DNA of 64,000 bases from Streptomyces sp. NRRL S-646 (GCF_000720765.1 NZ_JODC01000020.1:72346-136345), one strand, 5' to 3'; shown: positions 42,908-52,904, counted from the stretch's first letter. Numbers and translations: made by a program. The notes: a model not told the origin generated them from the letters alone.

Positions 42908-44512
42908 GTGTCCGAAGAATCGGGCAGTGAACGTCTGATCGCGGGCCGCTACCGTCTCCTGTCCCCCCTCGGTGAGGGCGGCATGGGAACCGTGTGGCGC
43001 GCCCGGGACGAGGTGCTGCACCGCGAGGTCGCCGTCAAGGAGGTGCGTGCACCCGCCGGGCTGCCGGCCTCGGACGTGGAGCGGATGTACGCCCGGCTGG
43101 AGCGCGAGGCGTGGGCGGCCGCGCGGGTCGCCAACCGCAACGTCGTCACGGTGTACGACGTGGCGACGCAGGACGGCCGGCCGTGGATCGTCATGGAGCT
43201 GGTCCGCGGTATCTCTCTTGCCGAACTCCTGGACGCCGAGGGCCCGTTGGATCCGCAGCGCGCCGCACACATCGGCGCGGAGGTGCTCGCCGCGCTGCGG
43301 GCGGCGCACGAGGCCGGGGTGCTGCACCGGGATGTGAAGCCCGCCAATGTGCTGCTGTCGAACGACGACCGGGTGGTGCTCACCGATTTCGGTATCGCCC
43401 AGGTCGAGGGCAGCTCGGCGCTGACGATGACCGGGGAGGTGATCGGCTCGCCGGAGTTCCTGGCGCCGGAGCGGGCGCTGGGCCGCACGCCCGGTCCGGA
43501 GTCCGACCTGTGGTCGCTCGGCGTGCTGCTGTACGCGGCGGTCGAGGGCAACTCCCCGTTCCGCCAGGAGACCCCCCTCAGCACCCTGCGCGCGATCGTC
43601 GACGAGGAGCTGCCGCCGCCGCACCGGGCCGGTCCGCTGACCCCCGTCATCGAGGGGCTGCTGCGCAAGGACCCGGCCGAGCGGCTGTCGGCCGACCGGG
43701 CCGAGCAGGACCTGCGGATCATCTCAGCGGGCGGCACGCCCCACGCGTACGGAGCGCAGGCGTCGCCGTACGCACCGACGGTCGCGGCCTTCCCGCAGCC
43801 TCAGTCGCCGACGCCTCCGATGCCGTACCCGGTCGGGCGGACGCAGCCCGCGCCGAGCCCCTCGACGACGACGGCGGCCGCACCGCCGCCGGAGCGCAAC
43901 CGTCGGGCCGGCGTCATCCTGCTCGTGGGGGTGGTCTTCCTCGCCCTGGCCATCGGAGGGCTGACGTACGCGCTGCTGAACCGCGACAACGGCGGGGGGA
44001 ACAACAACGCCGACACCCCCCGTTCGGACACCGGGACTCCGTCGACCGCCACGCACAGCAACCCTGGCGGAGGCGCGAGCCCGACGCCGACTCCGAGCAG
44101 CAGCCCCTCCAAGACGCCCCCCCAGTCCGTGAACGTCACGCTGTCCGGCTCCCACACCGACTACTCCGGCACCTGTCCGCCCGCCCGGAGCGACGCGCCC
44201 GAATTCACGGCGACCTTCACGGTGGGGAAGCTGCCGGCGGAGGTCAGTTACCGCTGGCTGTCGAAGGACGGGCAGATCATGGATCCGGGGTGGAGGACCC
44301 TGTCCTTCCCGGAGGGCGGCGGAAAGACCAAGCAGGACAAGGCGTTCGTGACGACGTACAACAGCACCGGGACCTTCCGGAACTCGATCAGTGTCGAGGT
44401 GCGCTCGCCGAAGCAGACGACGTCCAACTCGGTTCCGTTCTCGGTGACCTGTGTGGCGGAGACCCCGACGGGCGGGGCCTCCTCCAGTACTTCGCCGTCA
44501 CCCTCCGAGTGA
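42908..44512 (+). CDS. Membrane Ser/Thr protein kinase, PknB-type
   Basis: 534 residues from GTG after GGGGGACG. Kinase domain 11-270: GEGGMG loop (22-27), Lys44, HRDVKPAN with Asp142, DFG (160-162), APE-like SPEFLAPERA. Pro-rich linker, one TM (334-357), Gly/Ser/Pro-rich stalk and a C-terminal ectodomain (about 405-515, SGSHTDYSGTCPPARSDAPEFTATFTVG) that is not a PASTA repeat and may sense an extracellular ligand. Stop abuts the lipase stop (TGATCA). Confidence 0.95.
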   Translation: MSEESGSERLIAGRYRLLSPLGEGGMGTVWRARDEVLHREVAVKEVRAPAGLPASDVERMYARLEREAWAAARVANRNVVTVYDVATQDGRPWIVMELVRGISLAELLDAEGPLDPQRAAHIGAEVLAALRAAHEAGVLHRDVKPANVLLSNDDRVVLTDFGIAQVEGSSALTMTGEVIGSPEFLAPERALGRTPGPESDLWSLGVLLYAAVEGNSPFRQETPLSTLRAIVDEELPPPHRAGPLTPVIEGLLRKDPAERLSADRAEQDLRIISAGGTPHAYGAQASPYAPTVAAFPQPQSPTPPMPYPVGRTQPAPSPSTTTAAAPPPERNRRAGVILLVGVVFLALAIGGLTYALLNRDNGGGNNNADTPRSDTGTPSTATHSNPGGGASPTPTPSSSPSKTPPQSVNVTLSGSHTDYSGTCPPARSDAPEFTATFTVGKLPAEVSYRWLSKDGQIMDPGWRTLSFPEGGGKTKQDKAFVTTYNSTGTFRNSISVEVRSPKQTTSNSVPFSVTCVAETPTGGASSSTSPSPSE

Positions 44513-45319
44513 TCAGGCCGCGCTGGTCAGGACGGGCAGATAGCCGCCCGACTGGCCGGCCGCGGTGGGGTGGTACGACTCGCCGATGTTGAACCACTCG
44601 ACGCTGTGCAGCCAGGAGCTGCCGGAGCAGATCTCGTGGCCGGTGAAGGTGGTGCGGACGTCGCCGTACGTGAAGCCGTGGTCGGCGGCGACCTTCGCGG
44701 TGGCGGTGTCCAGGTAGTCGGCCGCGTCGTTGATCGCCTTCCGCTTGGTCTCGGAGAGGCCGAGGCAGGTGGTGCCGATCTTGTAGAAGCGGGGGTAGCC
44801 GAGGACGACGACATGGGCGTTCGGGGCCTTGGCGGTGATCGCCGAGTAGACGTTGTTCAGCTGTCCGGGGAGCGTCGAGTCGACGTACGCCTTCGCGGTG
44901 TTGATCCGGGAGAGGCAGGCGCTGTCGGACTGGAGCACACACGTCGTCATGACGTCGGAGAAGCCGGCGTCGTTGCCGCCGATGGTGATGGAGACCAGGC
45001 CGGTGGCGGCGCTGAGCGGGCCCAGTTGTCCGGACAGAACATCACCCGTACGGGCGCCCGAGCAGGCGGTGAAGTCGAACGTCGAGGGTGAGTGGGCGGC
45101 GGCCCAGAGGTAGGGGTAGGCCTTCGTGCTGCGCTTGCAGTCGCCGCTGGCGCTGATGTAGCTGCCGGTGCCGACCCCGGAGGAATAGGAGTCGCCGAGG
45201 GCCACATAGCCGGAGGCTGCGGCCTGTCCGGACGCCTGCGCTGCCGTGGCCCCGGTGAGGGCCGTGCCGGCGGCGAGGAGGATCGAGCTCACGAAAACGG
45301 CAATTCGGGAACGTCTCAT
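44513..45319 (-). CDS. Secreted SGNH/GDSL lipase-esterase
   Basis: 268 residues. Signal 1-30 (AVFVSSILLAAGTALTGATAAQAS); GDSYSSG block I with catalytic Ser44; block III GGND; block V with catalytic His in SYHPTAAG. Six cysteines spaced as in extracellular SGNH lipases of Streptomyces (rimosus type) suggest disulfides. AAAGGGAGGTT precedes the ATG. Convergent with the kinase with no spacing. Confidence 0.95.
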   Translation of the reverse strand: MRRSRIAVFVSSILLAAGTALTGATAAQASGQAAASGYVALGDSYSSGVGTGSYISASGDCKRSTKAYPYLWAAAHSPSTFDFTACSGARTGDVLSGQLGPLSAATGLVSITIGGNDAGFSDVMTTCVLQSDSACLSRINTAKAYVDSTLPGQLNNVYSAITAKAPNAHVVVLGYPRFYKIGTTCLGLSETKRKAINDAADYLDTATAKVAADHGFTYGDVRTTFTGHEICSGSSWLHSVEWFNIGESYHPTAAGQSGGYLPVLTSAA

Positions 45320-45663
45320 GGAACCTCCCTTTAGCAGGATCTCTGCCGTAACCGTCGTACCAATTACACGTGTCGATGGGAAGTGTCCATGTCAAGACTT
45401 TTCGGTCCCTGCCGGGTCGTCACCACCCCTTCACGACATGTTGATTACGTGCTCATGACAGACCTGTTGACGACCCCTCAACCCCTTGTTCCGCACCGGC
45501 AGATGTCCCGTTCTTGTTCCCCGGAGGGAGTCGACGCCTCCGGGGAACACGTGTTTAAGAGTGGATGAGAACAGGTGTGGGAGGGTTCCGTGTCTTGACG
45601 CCCCCTCTTGCGCTGCGCGACATTGAAGCCCGGCATCCGGCGCGCTGGGGGGCAAAGTCGCCA
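45320..45663. other. Intergenic region between lipase and polysaccharide locus
   Basis: 344 bp of divergent promoter region with no gene. Holds a 13-bp perfect inverted repeat (45515-45549) and an A/T-richer stretch (45380-45480) likely to contain the lipase promoter. A short frame beginning at 45383 lacks support. Confidence 0.5.
45515..45549. terminator. Strong 13-bp hairpin
   Basis: TGTTCCCCGGAGG (45515-45527) and CCTCCGGGGAACA (45537-45549), perfect, 9-nt loop GAGTCGACG. Lies in a divergent promoter region rather than after a gene, so it may be a leader attenuator or protein site for the polysaccharide operon. Confidence 0.5.
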
Positions 45664-46098
45664 ATGCAGACCATCCGTATCAAGAGACTCACCAATAGAC
45701 CTTCGACAGACGGCAGATCGTCGACAGACGGCGCCGAGCGGGCGCGACCAGGACCGGGGAGGGACCTGTCGCCACTGCTCGCGGGCGCCGCGACGGCCGT
45801 GGGGGGATTCGGCGCGCTGCTGGCGCTGACCGACTCGGGCTCACCCCTGCGCGGGCCGCTCACCCTGTTTTTTCTGCTCGCCGCGCCCGCGACGGCCATC
45901 GGGGCCGCGCTGCGCGGGCTGGAGCCCTTCGGCCGCGCACTCGCCGCCGTCGCTGGCGCAATCGTGCTCAACATGCTGGTGGCACAGGGCATGTTGGCCG
46001 TTCACCGGTGGTCGGTGCGCGGCGGAATCATCGCAGTGACCGTGATCAGTTTCCTCCTTCTTCTGCGTTCTGTAACGGTCAAACCAACAAAAACGTGA
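45664..46098 (+). CDS. Small polytopic membrane protein, hypothetical
   Basis: 144 residues from MQTIRIKRL. A charged N-terminus (about 1-38), then four hydrophobic helices (PLLAGAATAVGGFGALLAL, LFFLLAAPATAIGAAL, ALAAVAGAIVLNMLVAQGML, GIIAVTVISFLLLL). Not recognised. First gene upstream of the glycosyltransferase cluster, separated from it by a 345-bp leader; probably functions in the envelope or with the polysaccharide machinery. Confidence 0.7.
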   Translation: MQTIRIKRLTNRPSTDGRSSTDGAERARPGPGRDLSPLLAGAATAVGGFGALLALTDSGSPLRGPLTLFFLLAAPATAIGAALRGLEPFGRALAAVAGAIVLNMLVAQGMLAVHRWSVRGGIIAVTVISFLLLLRSVTVKPTKT

Positions 46099-46443
46099 GG
46101 CCTCGTTCCAGGTCTTGCCATACAGGTTCATTCGTCAATACCGTCGTATATCTCACCCGCATCGGTCCATCATCGAGCGGCCCAGGGGAGGGCTCAGGAC
46201 CGCGATGGTTCCCGGCGTGGGGCGCGGTAGGGGGGTGCCGTGCTCGGTGACCGCACTTGTGACCGGGTCGTGCCGCGCGACCGGCTGCCGTTCAACGGCA
46301 GACGGCCAGCTTTGCCAGCTCGCCATCGGCGTGCACGGAGATCCATTTCGTCATGCCACAGGCGTGTAACCCCCCTTTCGAACCGGACACATAACCGGGC
46401 CGCCCAGGGGCGGGCGGTCCACCGGACGAGAGGGACCAGACTC
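46099..46443. other. 345-bp untranslated leader before the glycosyltransferase operon
   Basis: No credible gene (no ribosome site for the frames present). Contains a CTGCCG-TTCAA-CGGCAG hairpin (about 46287-46303) and a GCCGCCCAGGGGCGGGC hairpin just before the start. Length suggests a regulated 5' leader or a separate promoter. Confidence 0.4.
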
Positions 46444-47265
46444 ATGAGTTCTGTTCTGCGGCCGGCGGCCACGGGCCAAGGCCCGTCACTTGCCGGCCGA
46501 TACCGGCCGATCTCCTCTCACCTGGCCATCGCGCCACCGGTGAGTGTGGTGATTCCCGCCATGAACGAGGCGGAGAATCTCCCGTACGTGTTCAAGACAC
46601 TTCCGGACTGGATACACGAAGTCGTTCTGGTGGACGGCAATTCCACGGACGACACCGTCGAAGTGGCCCGTGACCTGTGGCCGAACGTCAAGGTCGTCGA
46701 GCAGCAGGGCAAGGGCAAGGGGGATGCCCTGATCACGGGATTCGAGGCATGCACCGGCGACATCATCGTGATGGTCGACGCGGACGGCTCGGCCGACGGC
46801 AACGAGATCGTGTCGTACGTGTCCGCCCTGGTCTCCGGCGCGGACTTCGCCAAGGGGTCCCGCTTCGCCAACGGCGGCGGCACCGACGACATGACGTTCA
46901 TCCGCAAGCTCGGCAACTGGGCGCTGTGCACCATCGTCAACCGCAAGTTCGGCGCCCGCTACACCGATCTGTGCTACGGCTACAACGCGTTCTGGCGGCA
47001 CTGCCTGGACAAGATCTCCCTCGACTGCACCGGCTTCGAGATCGAGACCCTGATCAACATCAGAGTGGTCAAGGCTGGGCTCAAGGTGCAGGAGATCCCG
47101 AGCCACGAATACCTCCGCATCCACGGCGCGAGCAATCTGCGGGCCGTGCGGGACGGGTTCCGGGTGCTCAAGGTGATCCTCAAGGAGCGGTCCAACCGGC
47201 GTGAACTGCGCAGCCAGGAACGCCATTCGCCGATGCTCGACTCGGTGCGGGGAGAGGTGTCTTGA
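46444..47265 (+). CDS. Family 2 glycosyltransferase
   Basis: 273 residues. GT-A fold: VSVVIPAMNEAENLP (33-47), VLVDGNSTDDT, and the sugar-nucleotide/metal site VDADGSADG (Asp112-x-Asp114). Similar to dolichol-phosphate-mannose-synthase-like enzymes (KGKGDALITGFEACTGD), so it may transfer a sugar to a lipid carrier. First of four overlapping genes of the polysaccharide operon; stop overlaps the next TTG start. Confidence 0.93.
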   Translation: MSSVLRPAATGQGPSLAGRYRPISSHLAIAPPVSVVIPAMNEAENLPYVFKTLPDWIHEVVLVDGNSTDDTVEVARDLWPNVKVVEQQGKGKGDALITGFEACTGDIIVMVDADGSADGNEIVSYVSALVSGADFAKGSRFANGGGTDDMTFIRKLGNWALCTIVNRKFGARYTDLCYGYNAFWRHCLDKISLDCTGFEIETLINIRVVKAGLKVQEIPSHEYLRIHGASNLRAVRDGFRVLKVILKERSNRRELRSQERHSPMLDSVRGEVS

Positions 47266-48257
47266 GCGATCTCGACATCTCCGTCGTGATCTGCGTCTAC
47301 ACCGAGGACCGCTGGGAGGACATCCTCGCGGCGGTCTCCTCGGTGCGGGCGCAGTCCCGTCCCGCGCTGGAGACCCTGCTGGTCGTCGACCACAACCCGG
47401 CTCTGCTGGACCGGCTCACCAAGGAGTACAAGGAGTTCGAGGAGACCGGCGAGGTCCGCGTGTTCGCCAACGCGGGCCCCCGCGGCCTGTCCGCCGGCCG
47501 CAACACCGGCATCGCGGCCGCGCGGGGCGAGGTGATCGCGTTCCTCGACGACGACGCCGTGGCCGAGCGGGAGTGGCTGCGGCGTTTCGCCGAGGGGTAC
47601 GCGGATCCGCGGGTGATGGCCGTCGGCGGCCGCACAATGCCGATCTGGGCCTCGGGCCGCCGTCCGGCCTGGTTCCCGGAGGAGTTCGACTGGGTGGTGG
47701 GCTGCACGTACAAGGGGCTGCCGCCGGGCCTGGTCCGGGTGCGCAACGTCCTGGGCGGCAACGCCTCGTTCCGTCGTACGGCGTTCGACGCGGCGGGCGG
47801 CTTCGCCACCGGAATCGGGCGCGACGGAGACAAGCGCCCGCTGGGCTGCGAGGAGACGGAGCTGTGCATCCGCCTCACCCGCGCCAGACCCGACGCGGTC
47901 CTGCTGATCGACGACCGTGCGGTGATCCATCACCGGGTGCCCGAGGCGCGCGAGCACTTCGGGTACTTCCGCACGCGGGCGTACGCCGAGGGCCTGTCCA
48001 AGGCGCTGGTGGCCCGGAGTGTGGGCGCGGACAAGGGACTTGAGTCCGAGCGCCGGTACACCACCCGGGTGCTGCCGGCCGGTGTGGTGCGGGGTCTGCG
48101 CGACGCCGTGCTGGCCCGGCCGGGCGGTGGGGGACGGGCGGGCGCGATCGTCGCCGGGGTGCTGACGGCGGCGGGTGGGTACGTGGTGGGGAGCGTCCGG
48201 GCCCGCAGGGGCGGTGCCACGTTCTCCGTAGTCGAGATCGAGGGGGGATCTCAATGA
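47262..48257 (+). CDS. Family 2 glycosyltransferase
   Basis: 331 residues from TTG (TTGA overlap). GT-A: SVVICVYTEDRWEDILAAVSSV (7-28), GLSAGRNTGIAAARGE, metal site FLDDDA (Asp96-98), then a polymerising-type acceptor region (GGNASFRRTAFDAAGGF, GCEETELCIRL). C-terminal hydrophobic helix (about 290-310) may tie it to the membrane. Similar to rhamnosyl- and other chain-building GT2 enzymes. Confidence 0.92.
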   Translation: MSDLDISVVICVYTEDRWEDILAAVSSVRAQSRPALETLLVVDHNPALLDRLTKEYKEFEETGEVRVFANAGPRGLSAGRNTGIAAARGEVIAFLDDDAVAEREWLRRFAEGYADPRVMAVGGRTMPIWASGRRPAWFPEEFDWVVGCTYKGLPPGLVRVRNVLGGNASFRRTAFDAAGGFATGIGRDGDKRPLGCEETELCIRLTRARPDAVLLIDDRAVIHHRVPEAREHFGYFRTRAYAEGLSKALVARSVGADKGLESERRYTTRVLPAGVVRGLRDAVLARPGGGGRAGAIVAGVLTAAGGYVVGSVRARRGGATFSVVEIEGGSQ

Positions 48258-49054
48258 GGGAAGCACCCGTACCGGTTCTCATGTACCACTCGGTCGCGAC
48301 CGCGCCGAACGACGCCACGCGCGCGCTGTCGGTCGCGCCCGAGGCGTTCGCGGAGCAGATGGCGATGATCGGCGACCTGGGGCTCACCCCGGTCAACACG
48401 GCTGATCTGGCGGCGGGTTGGCGCTCGGGCCGCCCGCTGCCGCCGCGCCCGGTCCTGATCACCTTCGACGACGGCTACGAGGGCGTCCACCGGCACGCCC
48501 TGCCGGTGCTCGCCAAGCACGGCTTCGCATCCACACTGTTCGTCTCCACCGGCTGGATCAAGGGCGCGTACGACACCGGGGGCGGCCTCGACACGATGCT
48601 GGACTGGGAGCAGGTGCGCGAACTGGCCGCCGCGGACGTAGAGATCGGCGGTCACAGCCACACCCACCCGCAGCTCGACCAGCTCGACGACGACAGCCTG
48701 CGGCACGAGCTGATCCAGTGCAAGGAGATCGTCGCCGACGAACTGGGCACCGTCCCCGGCTCCTTCGCCTACCCGTACGGCTACTCCAGCCGCCGGGTGC
48801 GCGAGGCGGTCCGCGAGACGGGGTACGCCCAGGCGCTCGCCGTCGGCAACGGCCTCGCGCGCCGCCGGCAGGGGCCGTACGCCCTGCAGCGCCTGACCGT
48901 GCGCCGCAGCACGGGCATCGAGGAGTTCGAGCGGCTGGTCGAGGGCCGTTCGATCGCCCGCAACTTCGCCGGGGACCATGCCCTCACCAAGGGGTACGCC
49001 CTGGTCCGCAGAGCACGACAGGTCCGCCGGAAGGCCATCCGTTCCCGTGTCTGA
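48254..49054 (+). CDS. Polysaccharide deacetylase (NodB, CE4)
   Basis: 266 residues. CE4 metal site: TFDDGY (Asp72, Asp73) and HSHTHP (His134, His138), plus FAYPYGYSS. Removes N-acetyl groups from a polysaccharide. No export signal is visible, so it probably acts on a cytosolic or membrane-linked intermediate. ATGA overlap with the preceding transferase and an 8-bp overlap with the flippase. Confidence 0.93.
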   Translation: MREAPVPVLMYHSVATAPNDATRALSVAPEAFAEQMAMIGDLGLTPVNTADLAAGWRSGRPLPPRPVLITFDDGYEGVHRHALPVLAKHGFASTLFVSTGWIKGAYDTGGGLDTMLDWEQVRELAAADVEIGGHSHTHPQLDQLDDDSLRHELIQCKEIVADELGTVPGSFAYPYGYSSRRVREAVRETGYAQALAVGNGLARRRQGPYALQRLTVRRSTGIEEFERLVEGRSIARNFAGDHALTKGYALVRRARQVRRKAIRSRV

Positions 49055-52000
49055 CACGACCACTACGACCGAGGCGAAGCAGCCCGCGACCGAGGCGCCC
49101 GAGCAGGCGGGGCGCCGTCTTCGGCTGCCCGGGATGGGCAGGTCCGACGGCGGCAGCCCGCTGTTCCGCAACGCCTACGCCCTGATGCTCAACACCGGCA
49201 TCTCCGCGGTGCTGGGCCTGGGGTACTGGCTGATCGCCGCCCGCTACTACTCCGAGTCCGCGGTGGGCCAGGGTTCGGCCGCGATCGCCGCGATGAAGCT
49301 CCTGGCCGGACTGACAGCGGTGACGCTGACGGGCGCCCTGGCCCGCTTCATCCCGGTCGCCGGGCGCGCCACCGGACGCCTCATCTTCCGTACATACGCG
49401 GCGAGTTGTGTGGTCGTGTCGTTCGCGGCGGGGATGTTCCTGCTGACGCTGAGCAGCTGGGGGCCGTCGTACAGCTTCCTGCACGGGCCGATCAAGGGCC
49501 TCGGCTTCATCATGGCCGTGGCCTCCTGGAACCTGCTGACGCTGCAGGACGGGGTGCTGACCGGGCTGCGGAGTGCGCCGTGGGTGCCGGTCGGCAACAC
49601 GGTGTTCTCGGCGGTGAAGCTGGCGCTGCTGGTCGGTCTCGCCGCCAGCATGCCGACGACCGGTGTCTTCGTCTCCTGGGTCCTGGCGATCGCGACCTCC
49701 GTGGTGCCGCTCGGCATCCTGGTGTTCCGGAAGCTGGTCCCCCGGCACATCGAGACCACCGCCGACCATGCGAAACCGCCGACGCTGAAGGAGATCGGCA
49801 GGTTCCTGGCGGGTGACTACACCGGCTCGCTGTTCTCGCTCGCCGTGGTCTATCTGATCCCGGTGATCATCGCCTCGCAGGTCAGCTCCGAGGACAACGC
49901 GTACTTCTACATCACCACGACGATCGGTGGCACGGTCAACCTGCTGGCCATCAACATGGGCGCCTCCCTGACCGTCGAGGGCTCCCACGACCCGGCCCGG
50001 CTGGCCGCCAACACCCGGGCGGCGCTCAAGCGGATGGCGCGGATCATGCTGCCGATCTGCGGGCTGCTGTTCATCGGCGCGCCCTGGATCCTCGGCGTCT
50101 TCGGCCAGGGCTACGCGGACGCGGCGACGCCGCTGCTGCGCTGGTTCGCGGTCGGCGCACTGCTCAGGGTCGTCATGGAGACGTACTTCGCGGTGCTGCG
50201 CGCGCAGAGCCGCACCGCCGGACTGGCCTGGCTGCAGGGCCTGCTGTGCGTCCTGGTGCTCGGTCTGACGCTGCTGCTGCTCCCTCGTATGGGGCTGACC
50301 GGCGCGGGCGTCGCCGAGATCTCCTCGCTCGCGGTGATCGTCGCCATCGCTGCACCCAAGCTGTACAGGACCGTCCGGGCCGCACCGGCCGACGCCGTCC
50401 CCGAGGATGCGGCGCCCGACGGGGACCTCGCCGACCTGGGGGCGCGCGAGGTCCCGGCCGCTGAGAAGCCCCGCAGGCGGGGGCCCGCCTGGGCGCTGGA
50501 CACGGACACCCTCGCGCTCGGCATCCACGTCGACTTCGACCACCTGGAACGCCGTCCCGACGTGCGCCCCGGCCCGGGCACCCCGCCCACCGGCACGCCC
50601 GTGGTACCCGTCGACCACCGGCCGACCTGGGCGAAGAACCCCGAGGTCGGGCTGCCCGTCGAGGAGCGCGAGCCCGGCTCGGAGGCCTCCCTGGGACCGG
50701 CCGAGACGGAGGTGGACGCACCCTTCGAGACCGAGTTCGAGGCCGGCTTCGACGCAGGCTTCGACAAGGGCTTCGACAAGGGCCTCGGCGCGAGCGAGGG
50801 GGTCGTACGCGAGGCGGAGGTGTCGCTCGTAAGGGAAGAGGCGCCCGTACGAGGGCCCGAAGAACCGTCGCTCTCCTGGCGGGAGCGGCTGCAGCCCACC
50901 CGCTTCGGGGTCGTCCTCGGCTGTCTGCTGGTGGCCGCGCTGCTGCTGTACTGGGTGCCCGCGCTGCGCCTGGGCGAGGCCGACCTGGACCGAATGGGCG
51001 GGCTCGGCCTGATCTCGGTGCTGCCGCTGCCGACGCTGGTCGGGGCGGCGCTGCTGGTCGCGGTGTTCGCCTCGCTGCTGTGGCTGGGCCGGGAGCACAA
51101 GGCGCTGCTGCTGGTCACCCTGCTGGCGACGGTGGTGTCGCTGCATGCGCTGCCCGCGGTGATCGAGACCGAGCCGCGCTTCCCGACGGCCTGGCAGCAC
51201 CTCGGGTTCCTCGACTACATCGACCGCACCGGGTCCGCCGTACCGGACCTGGACGCGCGCTGGAGCTGGCCGGGGTTCTTCGCGGTGGCCGCGTTCGTCG
51301 CGAAGGCCTGCGGAGTCACCGACCTCACCGAGCTCATCCGCTGGTGGCCGCTGACCATCCAGCTCCTCTATCTGGCACCGATGTTCCTGCTCGTGCGCTC
51401 CCTGCGGGCGAGCTGGCGCGCCAAGTGGACCGGCATCTGGATCTTCGTGCTCAGCAGCTGGGTGGGCCAGGACTACTTCTCCCCGCAGGGCTTCACCTAC
51501 CTCCTCTATCTGGCGTTCGTGGCGATCCTGCTGGTCTGGTTCCGTGAGCCGCGGGTGATCTGGACGAGGAGGCGCCCGGGCGAGGCGGAGGTCGAGCCGG
51601 CGAACCGGCGCCAGAAGGCCGTCCTGCTCGGTGTGCTGATCGGCCTGTTCATGGCGAGCGTCCCGGCGCACCAGCTGACCCCGTTCGTGATGCTGGGCGT
51701 GCTCGCAGTGCTCGTCCTGATCGGCAGGTCCGAACTGCGCGGCCTGCCCATCCTGTTCGCCGTGGTGGTGGCGGTGTGGATCGGCTTCATGGCCGAGCCG
51801 TACTGGTCCGGGCACTTCGACGACCTGTTCGGCGGGGTCGGCGGCGTCGGCAGCAATGTCTCCACCTCGGTCTCCGGCCGTATCCAGGGCGGCGACTCGA
51901 CCCACAAGCTCGTCCTGTACGCGCGTGTGCTGCTGGCCGGCGGCATCATGGCCTTCGCCTGCTGGGGCTGGTGGCGACGGCGCGACCACAAGTACCGCGA

Positions 52001-52904
52001 GCGGTCGCTGCTGGTGCTGACGTTCGTCCCGTTCCTGGGCTTCGGCATGCAGTCGTACGGCGGCGAGATGGCCCTGCGCGTCTTCATGTTCGCGGTGCCG
52101 GGCGCGGCCCTGCTGGCCGGCCTCGCCCTGTTCCCGCGCACCGGAGTCACCGCCGAGGAACGCGACAAGGACCGCGTGAGCCTCGCCCCGCTGGCCGCGC
52201 TGATGGCGGGCCTGGTCCTCATGGGCGGCTTCCTGGTGGCCCGTTGGGGCAACGAACCGTTCGAGCGGGTCCGGCCCGGCGAGGTCGCCGCGATGGACTA
52301 CGTGTACGCCCACGACAAGCCGACCGTCCGCCTGCTGTGGCTGAGCAACGACACCGTCAACGACGTGACGCCGGCGATGCCGTGGGGCGCGAAGGACATG
52401 GAGCGGGTCAACTACGTGCCAACGCTGGCACCGGCGGATCCGGTGCTGGTGTCGGGGCTGGTCAAGGCGCTCAAGGACGCGGGCCCGAACTCGTATCTGA
52501 TGGTCAACGCGAGCCAGACGACCTATCTCCGGATGGACGTGGGCTATTCGGACACCTGGGAGCCCCGGCTCACCCAGAACCTGGACCAGCGGCCCGAGCT
52601 GAAGAAGGTCTACGTCAACGACGACGCCACCGTCTACGCCCTCAGGAAGCAGCCCGCGGGCAAGGTGCCGAAGCCGGATCCCGGTCCGATCGGACCGCAG
52701 ATCACCTGGACGCCGTGGTCGATCGTCGGCGCCCTGGCCGCTCTCGCGCTGATCGTGCTGCTGACGGCGCGTGAGGTGGTACGGGTCGCGGTGCGGCCGG
52801 GTGTGCGGCAGCTGCGGTGGCTGCAGAGCAGCTTCTGGTTCTCGCTGCCGCTGCTTGCGGTGCTGCTGGCCTCGCTGGTGCAGCGGTTCCTGACGATGAA
52901 GTGA
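49047..52904 (+). CDS. Giant flippase / GT-C-like membrane fusion protein
   Basis: 1285 residues from GTG overlapping the deacetylase. N-terminal module (about 35-440) is a MOP/Wzx-type oligosaccharide flippase with about 12-14 helices (SPLFRNAYALMLNTGISAVLGLGYWLIAARYY). A charged, disordered linker (about 442-610) carries FDAGFDKGFDKG repeats. The C-terminal module (about 615-1285) has another 12 or so helices plus a soluble ectodomain (VRPGEVAAMDYVYAHDKPTVRLLWLSNDT) with a final TM (1263-1283), resembling a GT-C-type polymerase/ligase. Suggests flipping and polymerisation or ligation joined in one protein; the activity of the second half is inferred. Confidence 0.88.
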   Translation: MSDTTTTTEAKQPATEAPEQAGRRLRLPGMGRSDGGSPLFRNAYALMLNTGISAVLGLGYWLIAARYYSESAVGQGSAAIAAMKLLAGLTAVTLTGALARFIPVAGRATGRLIFRTYAASCVVVSFAAGMFLLTLSSWGPSYSFLHGPIKGLGFIMAVASWNLLTLQDGVLTGLRSAPWVPVGNTVFSAVKLALLVGLAASMPTTGVFVSWVLAIATSVVPLGILVFRKLVPRHIETTADHAKPPTLKEIGRFLAGDYTGSLFSLAVVYLIPVIIASQVSSEDNAYFYITTTIGGTVNLLAINMGASLTVEGSHDPARLAANTRAALKRMARIMLPICGLLFIGAPWILGVFGQGYADAATPLLRWFAVGALLRVVMETYFAVLRAQSRTAGLAWLQGLLCVLVLGLTLLLLPRMGLTGAGVAEISSLAVIVAIAAPKLYRTVRAAPADAVPEDAAPDGDLADLGAREVPAAEKPRRRGPAWALDTDTLALGIHVDFDHLERRPDVRPGPGTPPTGTPVVPVDHRPTWAKNPEVGLPVEEREPGSEASLGPAETEVDAPFETEFEAGFDAGFDKGFDKGLGASEGVVREAEVSLVREEAPVRGPEEPSLSWRERLQPTRFGVVLGCLLVAALLLYWVPALRLGEADLDRMGGLGLISVLPLPTLVGAALLVAVFASLLWLGREHKALLLVTLLATVVSLHALPAVIETEPRFPTAWQHLGFLDYIDRTGSAVPDLDARWSWPGFFAVAAFVAKACGVTDLTELIRWWPLTIQLLYLAPMFLLVRSLRASWRAKWTGIWIFVLSSWVGQDYFSPQGFTYLLYLAFVAILLVWFREPRVIWTRRRPGEAEVEPANRRQKAVLLGVLIGLFMASVPAHQLTPFVMLGVLAVLVLIGRSELRGLPILFAVVVAVWIGFMAEPYWSGHFDDLFGGVGGVGSNVSTSVSGRIQGGDSTHKLVLYARVLLAGGIMAFACWGWWRRRDHKYRERSLLVLTFVPFLGFGMQSYGGEMALRVFMFAVPGAALLAGLALFPRTGVTAEERDKDRVSLAPLAALMAGLVLMGGFLVARWGNEPFERVRPGEVAAMDYVYAHDKPTVRLLWLSNDTVNDVTPAMPWGAKDMERVNYVPTLAPADPVLVSGLVKALKDAGPNSYLMVNASQTTYLRMDVGYSDTWEPRLTQNLDQRPELKKVYVNDDATVYALRKQPAGKVPKPDPGPIGPQITWTPWSIVGALAALALIVLLTAREVVRVAVRPGVRQLRWLQSSFWFSLPLLAVLLASLVQRFLTMK

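Noticed and set aside
45383..45568. 61-codon frame in the lipase-polysaccharide gap
   Set aside because: No ribosome site, runs through the 13-bp hairpin, no coding bias.
48984..52313. 1109-codon open frame on the minus strand
   Set aside because: Antisense to the flippase fusion; no ribosome site and a composition of Arg/Gln/His typical of a high-GC shadow frame.
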